A DNA stretch of 64,000 nucleotides. Source: Alphaproteobacteria bacterium (lineage in GTDB: Bacteria; Pseudomonadota; Alphaproteobacteria; Micavibrionales; Micavibrionaceae). This document shows positions 44,184 through 52,095 of the stretch, piece by piece. The stretch is taken from contig JAFLCW010000001.1 in the NCBI GenBank assembly GCA_017302165.1, positions 1,231,048 to 1,295,047 on the forward strand. The letters run 5' to 3'. The number at the start of each line of letters is the position of its first letter. The first letter of the stretch is position 1. The notes below the pieces were generated by a model. That model did no database searches, was not told the origin of the DNA, and saw nothing but the letters and a program-made list of their open reading frames with translations. Made by a program: the position numbers and the translations under genes.

Positions 44184-44699
44184 TCATTTTTGATCTAGAT
44201 ATTCCCGCGATAACTTCACATAGTTATCAGCAGACACAGGAAAAAAATCAGTATCCTTGGACGTTAGCCTTCGCATGAACGTGGCGGGTCTGCCCGCCCA
44301 CAACTCCCCCGATGGCACACGCTTGCCCGGCGTCAACATGGCGCCGGCCGCCAGCATCGCGCCCGTTTCAACAACGGCTTCGTCCAGGATAATTGCCCCC
44401 ATCCCCACAAACGCATGATCTTCGACCCGGCACGCATGAAGAAGTGCCATATGCCCAATCGTGACGCCATCGCCGATATAGGTGCCGGATACACCCCGCG
44501 TCACGTGAATGACAGACCCGTCTTGAATATTCGTCCGCGCACCAATGCGGATTTCGTGAACATCCCCCCGAATGGTCACCCCAAACCAGATATTGCTCTG
44601 AGAGCCAATATGCACATCCCCAATCACCGACGCCGTGGGGGCAATAAAAACATCGTCCGCCAGCTGGGGCATGATGTTTCTGTAAGGCAGAAGTGGCAT
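44184..44699 (-). CDS. Gamma-carbonic anhydrase-like hexapeptide-repeat protein
   Basis: A 171-residue left-handed beta-helix protein of the gamma-CA/YrdA group. Hexapeptide repeats run through the whole length (IGDVHIGSQSNIWFGVTIRGDVHEIRIGARTNIQDGS compressed into residues about 25-65), with zinc histidines in VIHVTRG and GHMALLHAC. An AAGGAG site precedes the ATG at 44699, so the longer frame from a TTG at 44717 is unlikely. It overlaps no gene and is convergent with phaC. Confidence 0.88.
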   Translation of the reverse strand: MPLLPYRNIMPQLADDVFIAPTASVIGDVHIGSQSNIWFGVTIRGDVHEIRIGARTNIQDGSVIHVTRGVSGTYIGDGVTIGHMALLHACRVEDHAFVGMGAIILDEAVVETGAMLAAGAMLTPGKRVPSGELWAGRPATFMRRLTSKDTDFFPVSADNYVKLSREYLDQK

Positions 44700-44713
44700 C
44701 CCTAGACTCCTTA

Positions 44714-45775
44714 TCAATACGGGATCGGACAGGATTTATAAACAGTGTCTATATCCTTCATCACGTCCGGGGATAAAGTGATATCAAACGCATCAATATT
44801 TGATTTAAGCTGAGTCATGTTTGTGGCGCCAATGATGGTTGAGGTCACAAACGTCTGAAGATCAACCGCCTTAAGTGCCATCTGACAGACATCCAACCCA
44901 TGTTTTTTAGCCACCGCCATGTAATCCGCCACAGCCTGATGCGTTTGTGGGACGTTTCTGAAGCTATCAAAATTATCGCGCATACGTTTTTCATGATCCC
45001 ATCTGGAACCGGGTGGTATTTTGCCCCCGGCATATTTACCGCTCAACAACCCGCACGCCAAGGGCGACCACGGAAGATAAGAGACCTCTTCACGCACGCA
45101 CACCTCTGCCACGTAAGGATCGTCCGAGCGATTGAGAAGGCTATATTCGTTTTGAATAGAGTGCATACGCGGCAGGTGATGACGATCAGATAAGGACAGA
45201 TATTTCATGATCCCCCACGCCGTATCATCGGATAAACCGATATAACGCACTTTCCCTTGTTTAACGATATCCCCCAACGCCTGAAGGATATCGAGTAAGT
45301 TATCTTCGATCTCGGCGGTCTTATGCGCCGTGAAATCAATTTCTCCGGCATGGTTAAGCCCGAAATGAGGAAAAGGTCTATTCGGCCAATGTAATTGATA
45401 GAGATCCACATAATCCGTCTGAAGACGTTTCAGCGAACCTTCGATTGCCTCATGGACGCTTTGACCCGTAATCGGTGATCCCTTACGTATCCACGGAAGC
45501 CCGGGGCCCGCTACTTTGGTCGCCAATATAATCTTGTCCCGTTGGCCTGATTTTTTAAACCATGTGCCGATATATTCTTCCGTCTTACCTTGTGTCGCGG
45601 CAGATGTCGGCACGGCATATAGTTCTGCGGTATCAAAAAAATTAATGCCCCGCGACACCCCATAGTTCATTTGCTCATGGGCTTCTGATTCGCTGTTCTG
45701 CTGTCCCCAGGTCATGGTGCCAAGGCACACGCGCGAAACCGATAAACCTGTCCGTCCGAGGGGGCTAAATTTCAT
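44714..45775 (-). CDS. Aldo/keto reductase (Tas-like)
   Basis: A 353-residue NADPH-dependent reductase close to E. coli Tas. The start MKFSPLGRTGLSVSRVCLGTMTWGQQNSE, the catalytic Tyr in FDTAELYAVPTSAATQGKTEEY, the Lys in ILATKVAGPG and the His in YQLHWPNRPFP are all present. An upstream ATG at 45787 would add four residues. The substrate is unknown; Tas-like enzymes act on small aldehydes. Confidence 0.88.
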   Translation of the reverse strand: MKFSPLGRTGLSVSRVCLGTMTWGQQNSESEAHEQMNYGVSRGINFFDTAELYAVPTSAATQGKTEEYIGTWFKKSGQRDKIILATKVAGPGLPWIRKGSPITGQSVHEAIEGSLKRLQTDYVDLYQLHWPNRPFPHFGLNHAGEIDFTAHKTAEIEDNLLDILQALGDIVKQGKVRYIGLSDDTAWGIMKYLSLSDRHHLPRMHSIQNEYSLLNRSDDPYVAEVCVREEVSYLPWSPLACGLLSGKYAGGKIPPGSRWDHEKRMRDNFDSFRNVPQTHQAVADYMAVAKKHGLDVCQMALKAVDLQTFVTSTIIGATNMTQLKSNIDAFDITLSPDVMKDIDTVYKSCPIPY

Positions 45776-45899
45776 GAGATTTCCCATAATAAAAAAGAAG
45801 TAGTAACCGTAAGGACTTGATATAGCAGGCCATTTAAAATTGTCCAGACAAGGAGAGATTATTAAGGCATTTTTAACCTTCTGCGCCCATGATGAGCGT

Positions 45900-45968
45900 A
45901 GGAAAGTGAGGTGAGGTTCATATGAACCGTCAGTTGGTCACTTCCTGGCTCCGGGCAACTAGCCGTGG
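45900..45968 (+). other. Nested hairpin element upstream of the DUF1491 gene end
   Basis: AGGAAAGTGA at about 45900 pairs with TCACTTCCT at about 45938-45947, enclosing a perfect 14-base palindrome GGTTCATATGAACC, and is followed by a second hairpin GGCT...AGCC. It overlaps the small ORF below. It could be the leader of that ORF, a standalone RNA, or a repeat; no known riboswitch motif matches. Confidence 0.4.
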
Positions 45969-46071
45969 TCAGATGAGAGTGAGTGATCTTTTCAAACGCT
46001 TAAGATCTAATCCTTCCTACATGTCAACTTACAGCGCGCTTAAAGGTCAATTTGCAATTGTGGCACCGTAA
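45922..46071 (+). CDS. Candidate 49-residue small ORF
   Basis: MNRQLVTSWLRATSRGQMRV... to ...QFAIVAP, basic and without a membrane segment. GTGAGG stands six bases ahead of the ATG, a good ribosome site, but this sits inside the hairpin that starts at 45900. The 3' end overlaps the DUF1491 gene by 32 bases on the opposite strand. It is not a recognised family and may not be expressed. Confidence 0.3.
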   Translation: MNRQLVTSWLRATSRGQMRVSDLFKRLRSNPSYMSTYSALKGQFAIVAP

Positions 46072-46363
46072 GTTCAACGGCCCACATATCTGGATCAACG
46101 AAAAGGGCGCGGCGGATATATTCATCCGCCGTTTTTTCATCGGTACAAGCGGGCGTTAGCGCATCGATCCATGTCAGCACCCCCGCCATATCCCTTTGCT
46201 GGATTAAAACGCGGCACTGAGCCCTGCCATCATAAAGTTTAAATAGAACCGTGCCCCCCGTTAAGTCGCCTTTATGCAGAACAAATACCGAATGACCAGA
46301 ATCTGAAAAAGCGCGGATCTTAGCGTCGACCCAAAGATGTGTGGGCAATCTAGGTTCGGGCAC
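46040..46363 (-). CDS. DUF1491 family protein
   Basis: A 107-residue protein with the DUF1491 pattern: PRLPTHLWVDAKIRAFSDSG, VLHKGDLTGGTVLFKLY, RVLIQQRD and the C-terminal DEYIRRALFVDPDMWAVELT. The family is restricted mostly to alphaproteobacteria and has no known function. It follows the small gene at 46372 and fur on the same strand. Confidence 0.85.
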   Translation of the reverse strand: MPEPRLPTHLWVDAKIRAFSDSGHSVFVLHKGDLTGGTVLFKLYDGRAQCRVLIQQRDMAGVLTWIDALTPACTDEKTADEYIRRALFVDPDMWAVELTVPQLQIDL

Positions 46364-46371
46364 GGGGTTCT

Positions 46372-46617
46372 CTAATGTGCGGCACGTTCTGAATGTTCAA
46401 ACACCCAGCATTCAACCACATTTTTTGATTCATGGTTCGAAGACGGATGGTGATACCGAAGCACACGGGCACATATCTGAAGCGCATCGCGTTCACGGAC
46501 ACCATTTGCCTTAAGGGTGCGGTAAGCACTCAAGACAATGCCTTTGCATTTGCATGCATCCGGTTCTTCGACTTTGTCAAAAGATTGAAAACAATTTGTA
46601 TCAGGACTGGATGTCAT
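46372..46617 (-). CDS. Hypothetical protein downstream of fur
   Basis: An 81-residue soluble protein with a Cys-rich N-terminal part (CFQSFDKVEEPDACKCKG) and a helical middle (LSAYRTLKANGVRERDALQICARVLRYHHP). It overlaps fur by 4 bp and precedes the DUF1491 gene by eight bases, so it lies in a fur operon. Function unknown; the cysteines could bind metal. Confidence 0.75.
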   Translation of the reverse strand: MTSSPDTNCFQSFDKVEEPDACKCKGIVLSAYRTLKANGVRERDALQICARVLRYHHPSSNHESKNVVECWVFEHSERAAH

Positions 46618-47024
46618 TTTTTTGTCTTTAATTTCCGGCCATATAACTCAAGCCGATGATCAATTAATTCATAACCTAGCTCTTCAGCGATTTTGATTTT
46701 TAATTTCTCAAGGGCTTCGTTTTGAAATTCAACCACTTTTCCAGTTTCCAGATCGATCAGGTGGTGATGATGCTCCTGATTGGCTTCGTACCGGGAAAAT
46801 GTTTCGTTGAATTCGTGACGCGTTACCAAATCCAGCTCATCCAGCATATTCAAGGTGCGATAGACGGTGGCAATGGAAATGGATGAATCAATCGCCTTGG
46901 CGCGTTCATAGACCACTTCAACTGACGGATGATCCGCCGACTCCCCCAACACCCGAAGGATTGTTTTTCGGGGGCCAGTCATTTTCAACCCGGCTTGCTG
47001 ACAGCGCAGTTCTAATTCCGTCAT
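46614..47024 (-). CDS. fur: Fur-family transcriptional regulator
   Basis: A 136-residue metalloregulator. The winged helix has LKMTGPRKTILRVL, HPSVEVVYERAKAID and ISIATVYRTLNMLDELDLV; the dimerisation domain has EANQEHHHHLIDLETGKVVEF, where the CXXC of classic Fur is replaced by L-E-T-G as in alphaproteobacterial Fur/Mur. Iron or manganese response cannot be told apart here. I start at the ATG at 47024, which has GAGGAG seven bases upstream; a TTG at 47039 is less likely. Confidence 0.92.
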   Translation of the reverse strand: MTELELRCQQAGLKMTGPRKTILRVLGESADHPSVEVVYERAKAIDSSISIATVYRTLNMLDELDLVTRHEFNETFSRYEANQEHHHHLIDLETGKVVEFQNEALEKLKIKIAEELGYELIDHRLELYGRKLKTKK

Positions 47025-47066
47025 CAGTGAACTCCTCAAGATATCTGGGAATAACGATGAGATAGA

Positions 47067-48620
47067 CTACTCCGCAGGGCGGGCAATTTCAATCTGGCTT
47101 TCGTCTGACGTGGAAGATTTATGGTAACGTATGCGTTTTCGCGGGAATGTTACGGTCACCTGTGTCCCCTTGCCCAGATCGGATTCCAGTTCAAGCGTGC
47201 CCCCATGAAGCCGCGCCATCGCCCGTGCCAGCGGAAGCCCTAGCCCTGTCCCTTGCGCCTTATTGGCCTTACCCGGATCATGAATCTGGCCGAAAGGCTC
47301 CATCGCTTCGACGAGACGATCTTTGGGAATACCCACCCCATAATCCTTGACGATTAATTGCATCGCACCTTGGGGCGTCATACTGGCCTCAATATCCACA
47401 TGGCCGCTTTTTTCGGAATATTTAATTGCATTCGTGACCAGGTTAATCAAGATTTGACGCACCAGACGCGGATCGGCAAATAACGCCGGCAAGCCGGAAG
47501 GGATTTTCTGCCGAATTTCCAAACCCGAGCTAAAGGCACGTGACGACATGATCCGATGGATGGATTCAATCAAGGCTGGAATATCAACCTCATGTTCATC
47601 CAGATCTACGCGCCCGGCCTCAATTTTCGACATATCGAGTACTTCGTTGATAATCTCGAGCAAATGCTGAGCACTGGTGTGAATATCCTGAATATATTCG
47701 GCATATTTTGGATGCCCCAACGCACCAAATGTTTCTTTTTCCATCATCTCGGAAAAACCCAAAATCGCATTCAAAGGCGTTCTTAATTCATGACTCATAT
47801 TCGCTAAAAAGGCAGATTTGGCCTGAGAGGATGAATCGGCCTGCTCTTTAGCTTGGCGCAGGGAAAATTCCATCTGCTTTCGAAGCGTAATATCCATGAC
47901 CGTCGTCACTTGAAAACGTCTTTTCTGGCTGAGCTCCAGCGTGGCAGACGTATAGAGGACATTCGCAATGCTTCCATCCTTGCGGGTGACCTTCACCTCG
48001 CCCGTGCTTCGGATGCCGGTTTTGATAAATTCGTCGTAATTATTCTGGGCTTTCTCACGTTCGTCTTCGGCCAGAAGTTGAACGATATCGAGCCCGATAA
48101 TTTGTGTGCGTGGCCATCCATAAATCCGTGTAAAGGAATCATTCACCTTGATGATACGTCGGTTATGATCGGTCACCAGAATGGCCACTTCGCTCACATC
48201 AAAAATAGACGTCAGCAATAACAAGGCGTCGTCGCGTTCGCGCTGAAGTGCGGTATCATCTGTTTTTCCGGGCTGGCCGATAACATCGATCATGCAAACC
48301 TGCCCCTGCTCATCCAGGACGGGGTTGATCCAGAAGCCCGGGACGTGGAAATGACCCGGAAAGGTCGGTAGAGATTGTATGGTGACGGGAATCTTTTTCT
48401 TCGCGATCACTTCATAGGAATGAATCAAATGTGTAGCATTTTCAGGATCCAGAAGTGCAGATAAATTCTGGCCGATGATGGCGCATCTAGGTTTGGAGAA
48501 ATATTCTTCAGCCTTGCGATTACATTCCTGAATGACAAAGTTGTCACCGTCCTGCCGAACGATAAAACGTGGCACCGGCAGGTGATCAAATAAAGATTTA
48601 TGGTCTATATCTATATTCAT
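47067..48620 (-). CDS. PAS-domain hybrid-less sensor histidine kinase
   Basis: A 517-residue soluble kinase with two PAS domains (about residues 8-115 and 140-255), a HisKA dimerisation domain with the phosphorylated His in FLANMSHELRTPLNAILGFSEMM, and an HATPase domain with N box ILINLVTNAIKYS, G1 DYGVGI and G2 TGLGLPLAR. No membrane segment or receiver domain is seen and no response regulator lies beside it. A good AGGGGAAG site precedes the ATG at 48620. A cytoplasmic signal such as redox or energy is usual for PAS, but the ligand is unknown. Confidence 0.92.
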   Translation of the reverse strand: MNIDIDHKSLFDHLPVPRFIVRQDGDNFVIQECNRKAEEYFSKPRCAIIGQNLSALLDPENATHLIHSYEVIAKKKIPVTIQSLPTFPGHFHVPGFWINPVLDEQGQVCMIDVIGQPGKTDDTALQRERDDALLLLTSIFDVSEVAILVTDHNRRIIKVNDSFTRIYGWPRTQIIGLDIVQLLAEDEREKAQNNYDEFIKTGIRSTGEVKVTRKDGSIANVLYTSATLELSQKRRFQVTTVMDITLRKQMEFSLRQAKEQADSSSQAKSAFLANMSHELRTPLNAILGFSEMMEKETFGALGHPKYAEYIQDIHTSAQHLLEIINEVLDMSKIEAGRVDLDEHEVDIPALIESIHRIMSSRAFSSGLEIRQKIPSGLPALFADPRLVRQILINLVTNAIKYSEKSGHVDIEASMTPQGAMQLIVKDYGVGIPKDRLVEAMEPFGQIHDPGKANKAQGTGLGLPLARAMARLHGGTLELESDLGKGTQVTVTFPRKRIRYHKSSTSDESQIEIARPAE

Positions 48621-48715
48621 AGACGCTTCCCCTGATACCGCTCCCCATATCATGCTACCTTAAAAAAGATAAAAGAACCCTAAGTCAGGAGCGGGTATAA
48701 AAAAGATCATTTAAA

Positions 48716-49366
48716 TCAATATGTTCCAAACAACCTATCCCCAGCATCGCCTAGCCCGGGGCAGATATAGGCCTGATCGTTTAACTGCCGATCCAACGCC
48801 GCCGTATAAACCGGAATATCCGGGTAAGCCTGTTCAATCACCCGCACACCTTCGGGCGCAGATAACAGACACATGAGAGATATACGCGAGGATTCAATTC
48901 CTTTGGCTATCATGACCCCGAAGGCATGGACAGCCGAATATCCCGTGGCCAGCATCGGGTCCGTGACGATGAAAGCGCGACCCCGTGGTTCAGGAAGTCT
49001 GACGAGATATTCATGAGGACGATGGGTTGTTTCATCGCGGTACACGCCAATATGTCCCACGCAGGATTCAGGCATTAATTCCTGAAGTCCGTCTGACATC
49101 CCTAGACCCGCCCGCAGGATAGGCACAATCACTGGCAATTTATCTTTTAAAACAGGTGCGGTCATCTGTTCTACCGGGGTTTGCACCTGCCGTGTCGCGA
49201 GCGGGAGATGACGGGTCAGTTCATACCCCATCAAAAAAGAAATTTCTTTTAAGTAACGTTTAAAATCGAGCGTGGAAGTATTTTGATCGCGCATGAAGGT
49301 CAACTTATGCTGAACCAGCGGATGATCGACAATGTGAAGATTTTTAAAATCCGGATGTTTGATCAT
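48716..49366 (-). CDS. upp: Uracil phosphoribosyltransferase
   Basis: A 216-residue pyrimidine-salvage enzyme making UMP from uracil and PRPP. The N-terminal HPLVQHKLTFMRD, PILRAGLGMSDGL, the PRPP loop VTDPMLATGYSAVHA and the C-terminal YICPGLGDAGDRLFGT are all family signatures. Length is normal. Confidence 0.96.
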   Translation of the reverse strand: MIKHPDFKNLHIVDHPLVQHKLTFMRDQNTSTLDFKRYLKEISFLMGYELTRHLPLATRQVQTPVEQMTAPVLKDKLPVIVPILRAGLGMSDGLQELMPESCVGHIGVYRDETTHRPHEYLVRLPEPRGRAFIVTDPMLATGYSAVHAFGVMIAKGIESSRISLMCLLSAPEGVRVIEQAYPDIPVYTAALDRQLNDQAYICPGLGDAGDRLFGTY

Positions 49367-49389
49367 TTCTTTTTATACGCTCAAGGAGC

Positions 49390-50571
49390 CTATTCCGGCA
49401 AATATTCTTTGCGCAAAGATTCTAGGGTTCCGGATTGAATGGCGGATCTGACGTCCCGCATCAACCGGTTGATCACAGCGACGTTATGCTGAGATAAAAT
49501 TTGATAAGCCAGCATTTCCCCAGCTTTCAACAAATGGTGAATATAGGCCTTGGAATAATCCCGCGAAAACGGGATTTCCAGCGATGGGTCAAGTGGTTCC
49601 GGATCATCACGAAACCGCGCATTCAAAAGATTGATCCGCTCCCCCTTAACCCCTTTCATCAAGGCCATGCCATGGCGCGCAATACGGGTAGGCATCACGC
49701 AATCAAACGTATCAATGCCATATTTCACGCCTTCGAACACATCTTTCATGCGCCCGATCCCTAAGAAATGTATGGGGCGTGCGGCATGGTTGCGCGATCT
49801 AATCCATTCCAGAATGCCATACATTTCATGGTCGCTTCCGCCTAGGCATCCGCCAATGGCTGTCCCGAAAAAAGGACGACCCGCCACATAATCCGCGCTC
49901 GTGATTCGTAAATCTTCATAAACCCCGCCCTGTACCACACCATACAACGCCTGCGTCCCGTCATGCGTCTTTTCAAACGCCGCCAAGGATCGATCGCCCC
50001 AGCGCATCGACATTTCCATGGACTTGGCCGTGTAATCCTTGGTGACCTGATAGGCGGTACATTCATCCATCTGTACCACCAGATCCGCCCCCAGTTTGCG
50101 CTGAACCTCCATGGATATTTCAGGATTAAGGCACATCTGGCGGCCATCCATGTACGAACGGAAATACGCCCCTGTTTCATCAATACGAATCAAGTTTTCT
50201 TTTTTCTTGGTGTTACGCCCCTTGATTTCATCGGCGCAGGAACCATGCCCCATAGAAAAAACCTGAAACCCGCCGGAGTCAGTTAACATCGGCCCCCGCC
50301 ATCCGGTGAAGGCCTGAAGCCCTCCCATTTTCTGGACGATATCGGCCCCGGGCTGGATCATCAGGTGATAGGTGTTGGATAACATGATGTCCGTGCCTGC
50401 TTCGCGCATATGGGCGGGCGAGAGGTTTTTAATCGACGCCTTGGTGCCGCAGAAAATATAATTAGGTGTCGGCACCTGACCATGCGGTGTTGTGATAACC
50501 CCTGTTCGCGCCCCGGATACAGGATCGACATGGGTGATATCAAAGGAAAAATTGGGATACGAAATATTCAT
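49390..50571 (-). CDS. tgt: tRNA-guanine transglycosylase, divergent (zinc ligands missing)
   Basis: A 393-residue TIM-barrel enzyme exchanging G34 for a 7-deazaguanine. The general-acid region MLTDSGGFQVFSM and the nucleophile region FDCVMPTRIARHG are intact. Two features are unusual: the pocket reads IGGCLGGSDHE near residue 240 where preQ1 enzymes have LAVGE, and the zinc-binding Cys residues expected before SRDYSKAYIHHL (near 340) are absent; no Cys occurs after the nucleophile segment. The ATG at 50571 is chosen because the rpmB terminator overlaps the longer frame. Queuine use and metal-free folding are inferences. Confidence 0.87.
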   Translation of the reverse strand: MNISYPNFSFDITHVDPVSGARTGVITTPHGQVPTPNYIFCGTKASIKNLSPAHMREAGTDIMLSNTYHLMIQPGADIVQKMGGLQAFTGWRGPMLTDSGGFQVFSMGHGSCADEIKGRNTKKKENLIRIDETGAYFRSYMDGRQMCLNPEISMEVQRKLGADLVVQMDECTAYQVTKDYTAKSMEMSMRWGDRSLAAFEKTHDGTQALYGVVQGGVYEDLRITSADYVAGRPFFGTAIGGCLGGSDHEMYGILEWIRSRNHAARPIHFLGIGRMKDVFEGVKYGIDTFDCVMPTRIARHGMALMKGVKGERINLLNARFRDDPEPLDPSLEIPFSRDYSKAYIHHLLKAGEMLAYQILSQHNVAVINRLMRDVRSAIQSGTLESLRKEYLPE

Positions 50572-50590
50572 CAAAAACCTGTGTTCCAAT

Positions 50591-50616
50591 AAAAATGCGC
50601 CCAACGGGGGGCGCAT
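50591..50616 (-). terminator. Terminator between rpmB and tgt
   Basis: ATGCGCCC (50595-50602) pairs with GGGCGCAT (50609-50616), and on the minus strand the stem is followed by a T run (the A residues at 50591-50594). It is 24 bases beyond the rpmB stop. Confidence 0.85.
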
Positions 50617-50639
50617 TTTAGAATTCGAGCGATAAAGCC

Positions 50640-50933
50640 TTACGCTTTTTTCTTGGCTAATGCCTTTTCAATCTGTGCCTTTAACGGACGCAGTTCAGGA
50701 TCCAGCTTGGTTTTGGCTGTGTTCATGATGTATGCATCCAGACCGCCTTTATGATCCAGCGTGCGAAGCCCGGCGGCTGTGACGCGCAAAGATACGTTAC
50801 GTTTCAACACCTCGCTGTAGATGGTGGTGTCCTGAACGTTCACTTCGAACGTGCGTTTGGTGGCATTCAACGCGTGGGAACGGTTATTACCCACCATACG
50901 TTTTTTACCGGTGACCATACATGTGCGGCTCAT
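50640..50933 (-). CDS. rpmB: 50S ribosomal protein L28
   Basis: A 97-residue L28 with [27 protein letters not shown] at the start and [18 protein letters not shown] in the middle. It is the longer alphaproteobacterial form. AGGAATATCCT lies just upstream, giving a good ribosome site, and a terminator follows. Confidence 0.96.
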   Translation of the reverse strand: MSRTCMVTGKKRMVGNNRSHALNATKRTFEVNVQDTTIYSEVLKRNVSLRVTAAGLRTLDHKGGLDAYIMNTAKTKLDPELRPLKAQIEKALAKKKA

Positions 50934-50978
50934 AGGATATTCCTTCTTATTTTTAATTCTGGCGATAAATAAGGCATC

Positions 50979-52031
50979 TTAACCGATAAAGTCAAGCAAA
51001 TGATGGCCAGAAACGATCATGGCACCCAAAAGACTGAGAATAAAAAGGATATGCGCCAATAACGTGATGTAAACGGCGCGATGTAAATGCCCGGCCGTCA
51101 GCTGGGCAGTGGCGCGCTCAGGCCCTGTCCAATCCCGGCGAAGCGCACGTCCTTCTTGATCAACCCCCGCCCCCCCCAGCGTAACATTCAAGGCATAGGC
51201 CATCGCCGTCACAGGGGAACCCCCTTGGAAATAAGGGCTTTTTGCCTTGGCCATCAAAAATCCGGCCAACCCCGAGGACATGCGACCCGTGGGGGTAAAA
51301 AGCCCGGCCATAGCCATCAAGAGCCCCGCCAGCAGGTTGGGTACCATGCCCATCAGTTTTTCCAGCTCCAGTGCCATTCGGCCAAAACCGCCCGTGAACC
51401 CGTCCCGCCCAAAACGCCACGCCAGCCCGGCCAGCCCAGCATAGATAAAAGCCGCCGGAAGGCCGCCAATTAAATACCATAATATAGGAGAAACAACCCC
51501 CTTATCAAAACTACGCGCCAAAAGTGCCATACCCGTGCGGGTAATCGCGAATTCGTCGCCTTGGGTTAAATCAGTCCGCGAACTGACGGCAATGGCATAA
51601 AACGCCCCTGGGACGGTCTGATCGGTTGCCAGTGCCCGGTGAAGTTTCATATTCACTTTCCACACAGATCCAGAGGCCAGAACCAGCGATAACATCACAA
51701 TATCAAAAAGCAGAGGGTAAAAACCCGGAATCACGAGGGCATTCACCCCACGTGCCAAAAGAAAAGATATGGCCATCACCAACACCGTTAGAAAAAACCC
51801 CCGAAAGATCAAATCTCCCGCTGGTCGCCCTGCCCGATCCATTTTTTGGCCGATAGACCCAAAAACAAGGTCGATCACTGTCCAATATAAAGGGATAGCT
51901 CGTCCCTTAAACGCCCCCAACCACATACCCAGGCAGGACACAATCACCAATGCCATAATCGCCACTGGCAGACGATCGGCGGAAAACAGGTATCCATGAA
52001 GGGTATATATGTATTCAAGGAAATTTTGCAC
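50979..52031 (-). CDS. CbiB/CobD-like membrane protein
   Basis: A 350-residue protein with about six membrane segments, resembling the adenosylcobinamide-phosphate synthase (CbiB/AmpE) superfamily: SSRTDLTQGDEFAITRTGMALLARSFDKGVVSPILWYLIGGLPAAFIYAGL corresponds to the family core, and SPYFQGGSPVTAMAYALNVTLGG to the C-terminal motif. Differences from canonical CbiB are the absent HPV-xxxG N-terminal motif and the missing NTxDSMVGY segment. No cobalamin gene is near. It starts with GTG. The molecular function is therefore open. Confidence 0.72.
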   Translation of the reverse strand: MQNFLEYIYTLHGYLFSADRLPVAIMALVIVSCLGMWLGAFKGRAIPLYWTVIDLVFGSIGQKMDRAGRPAGDLIFRGFFLTVLVMAISFLLARGVNALVIPGFYPLLFDIVMLSLVLASGSVWKVNMKLHRALATDQTVPGAFYAIAVSSRTDLTQGDEFAITRTGMALLARSFDKGVVSPILWYLIGGLPAAFIYAGLAGLAWRFGRDGFTGGFGRMALELEKLMGMVPNLLAGLLMAMAGLFTPTGRMSSGLAGFLMAKAKSPYFQGGSPVTAMAYALNVTLGGAGVDQEGRALRRDWTGPERATAQLTAGHLHRAVYITLLAHILFILSLLGAMIVSGHHLLDFIG

Positions 52032-52095
52032 TGCACAATATCTTTGGATTGGTTAATAACCATGTTATAATAAGCCTGAAACAACGGAACCCAAA

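Noticed and set aside
45900..46075. A known riboswitch, hammerhead ribozyme or SRP RNA at this hairpin
   Set aside because: No cobalamin, TPP or SAM-II core, no CUGAUGA/GAAA pairing of a hammerhead, and no SRP tetraloop were found by eye.
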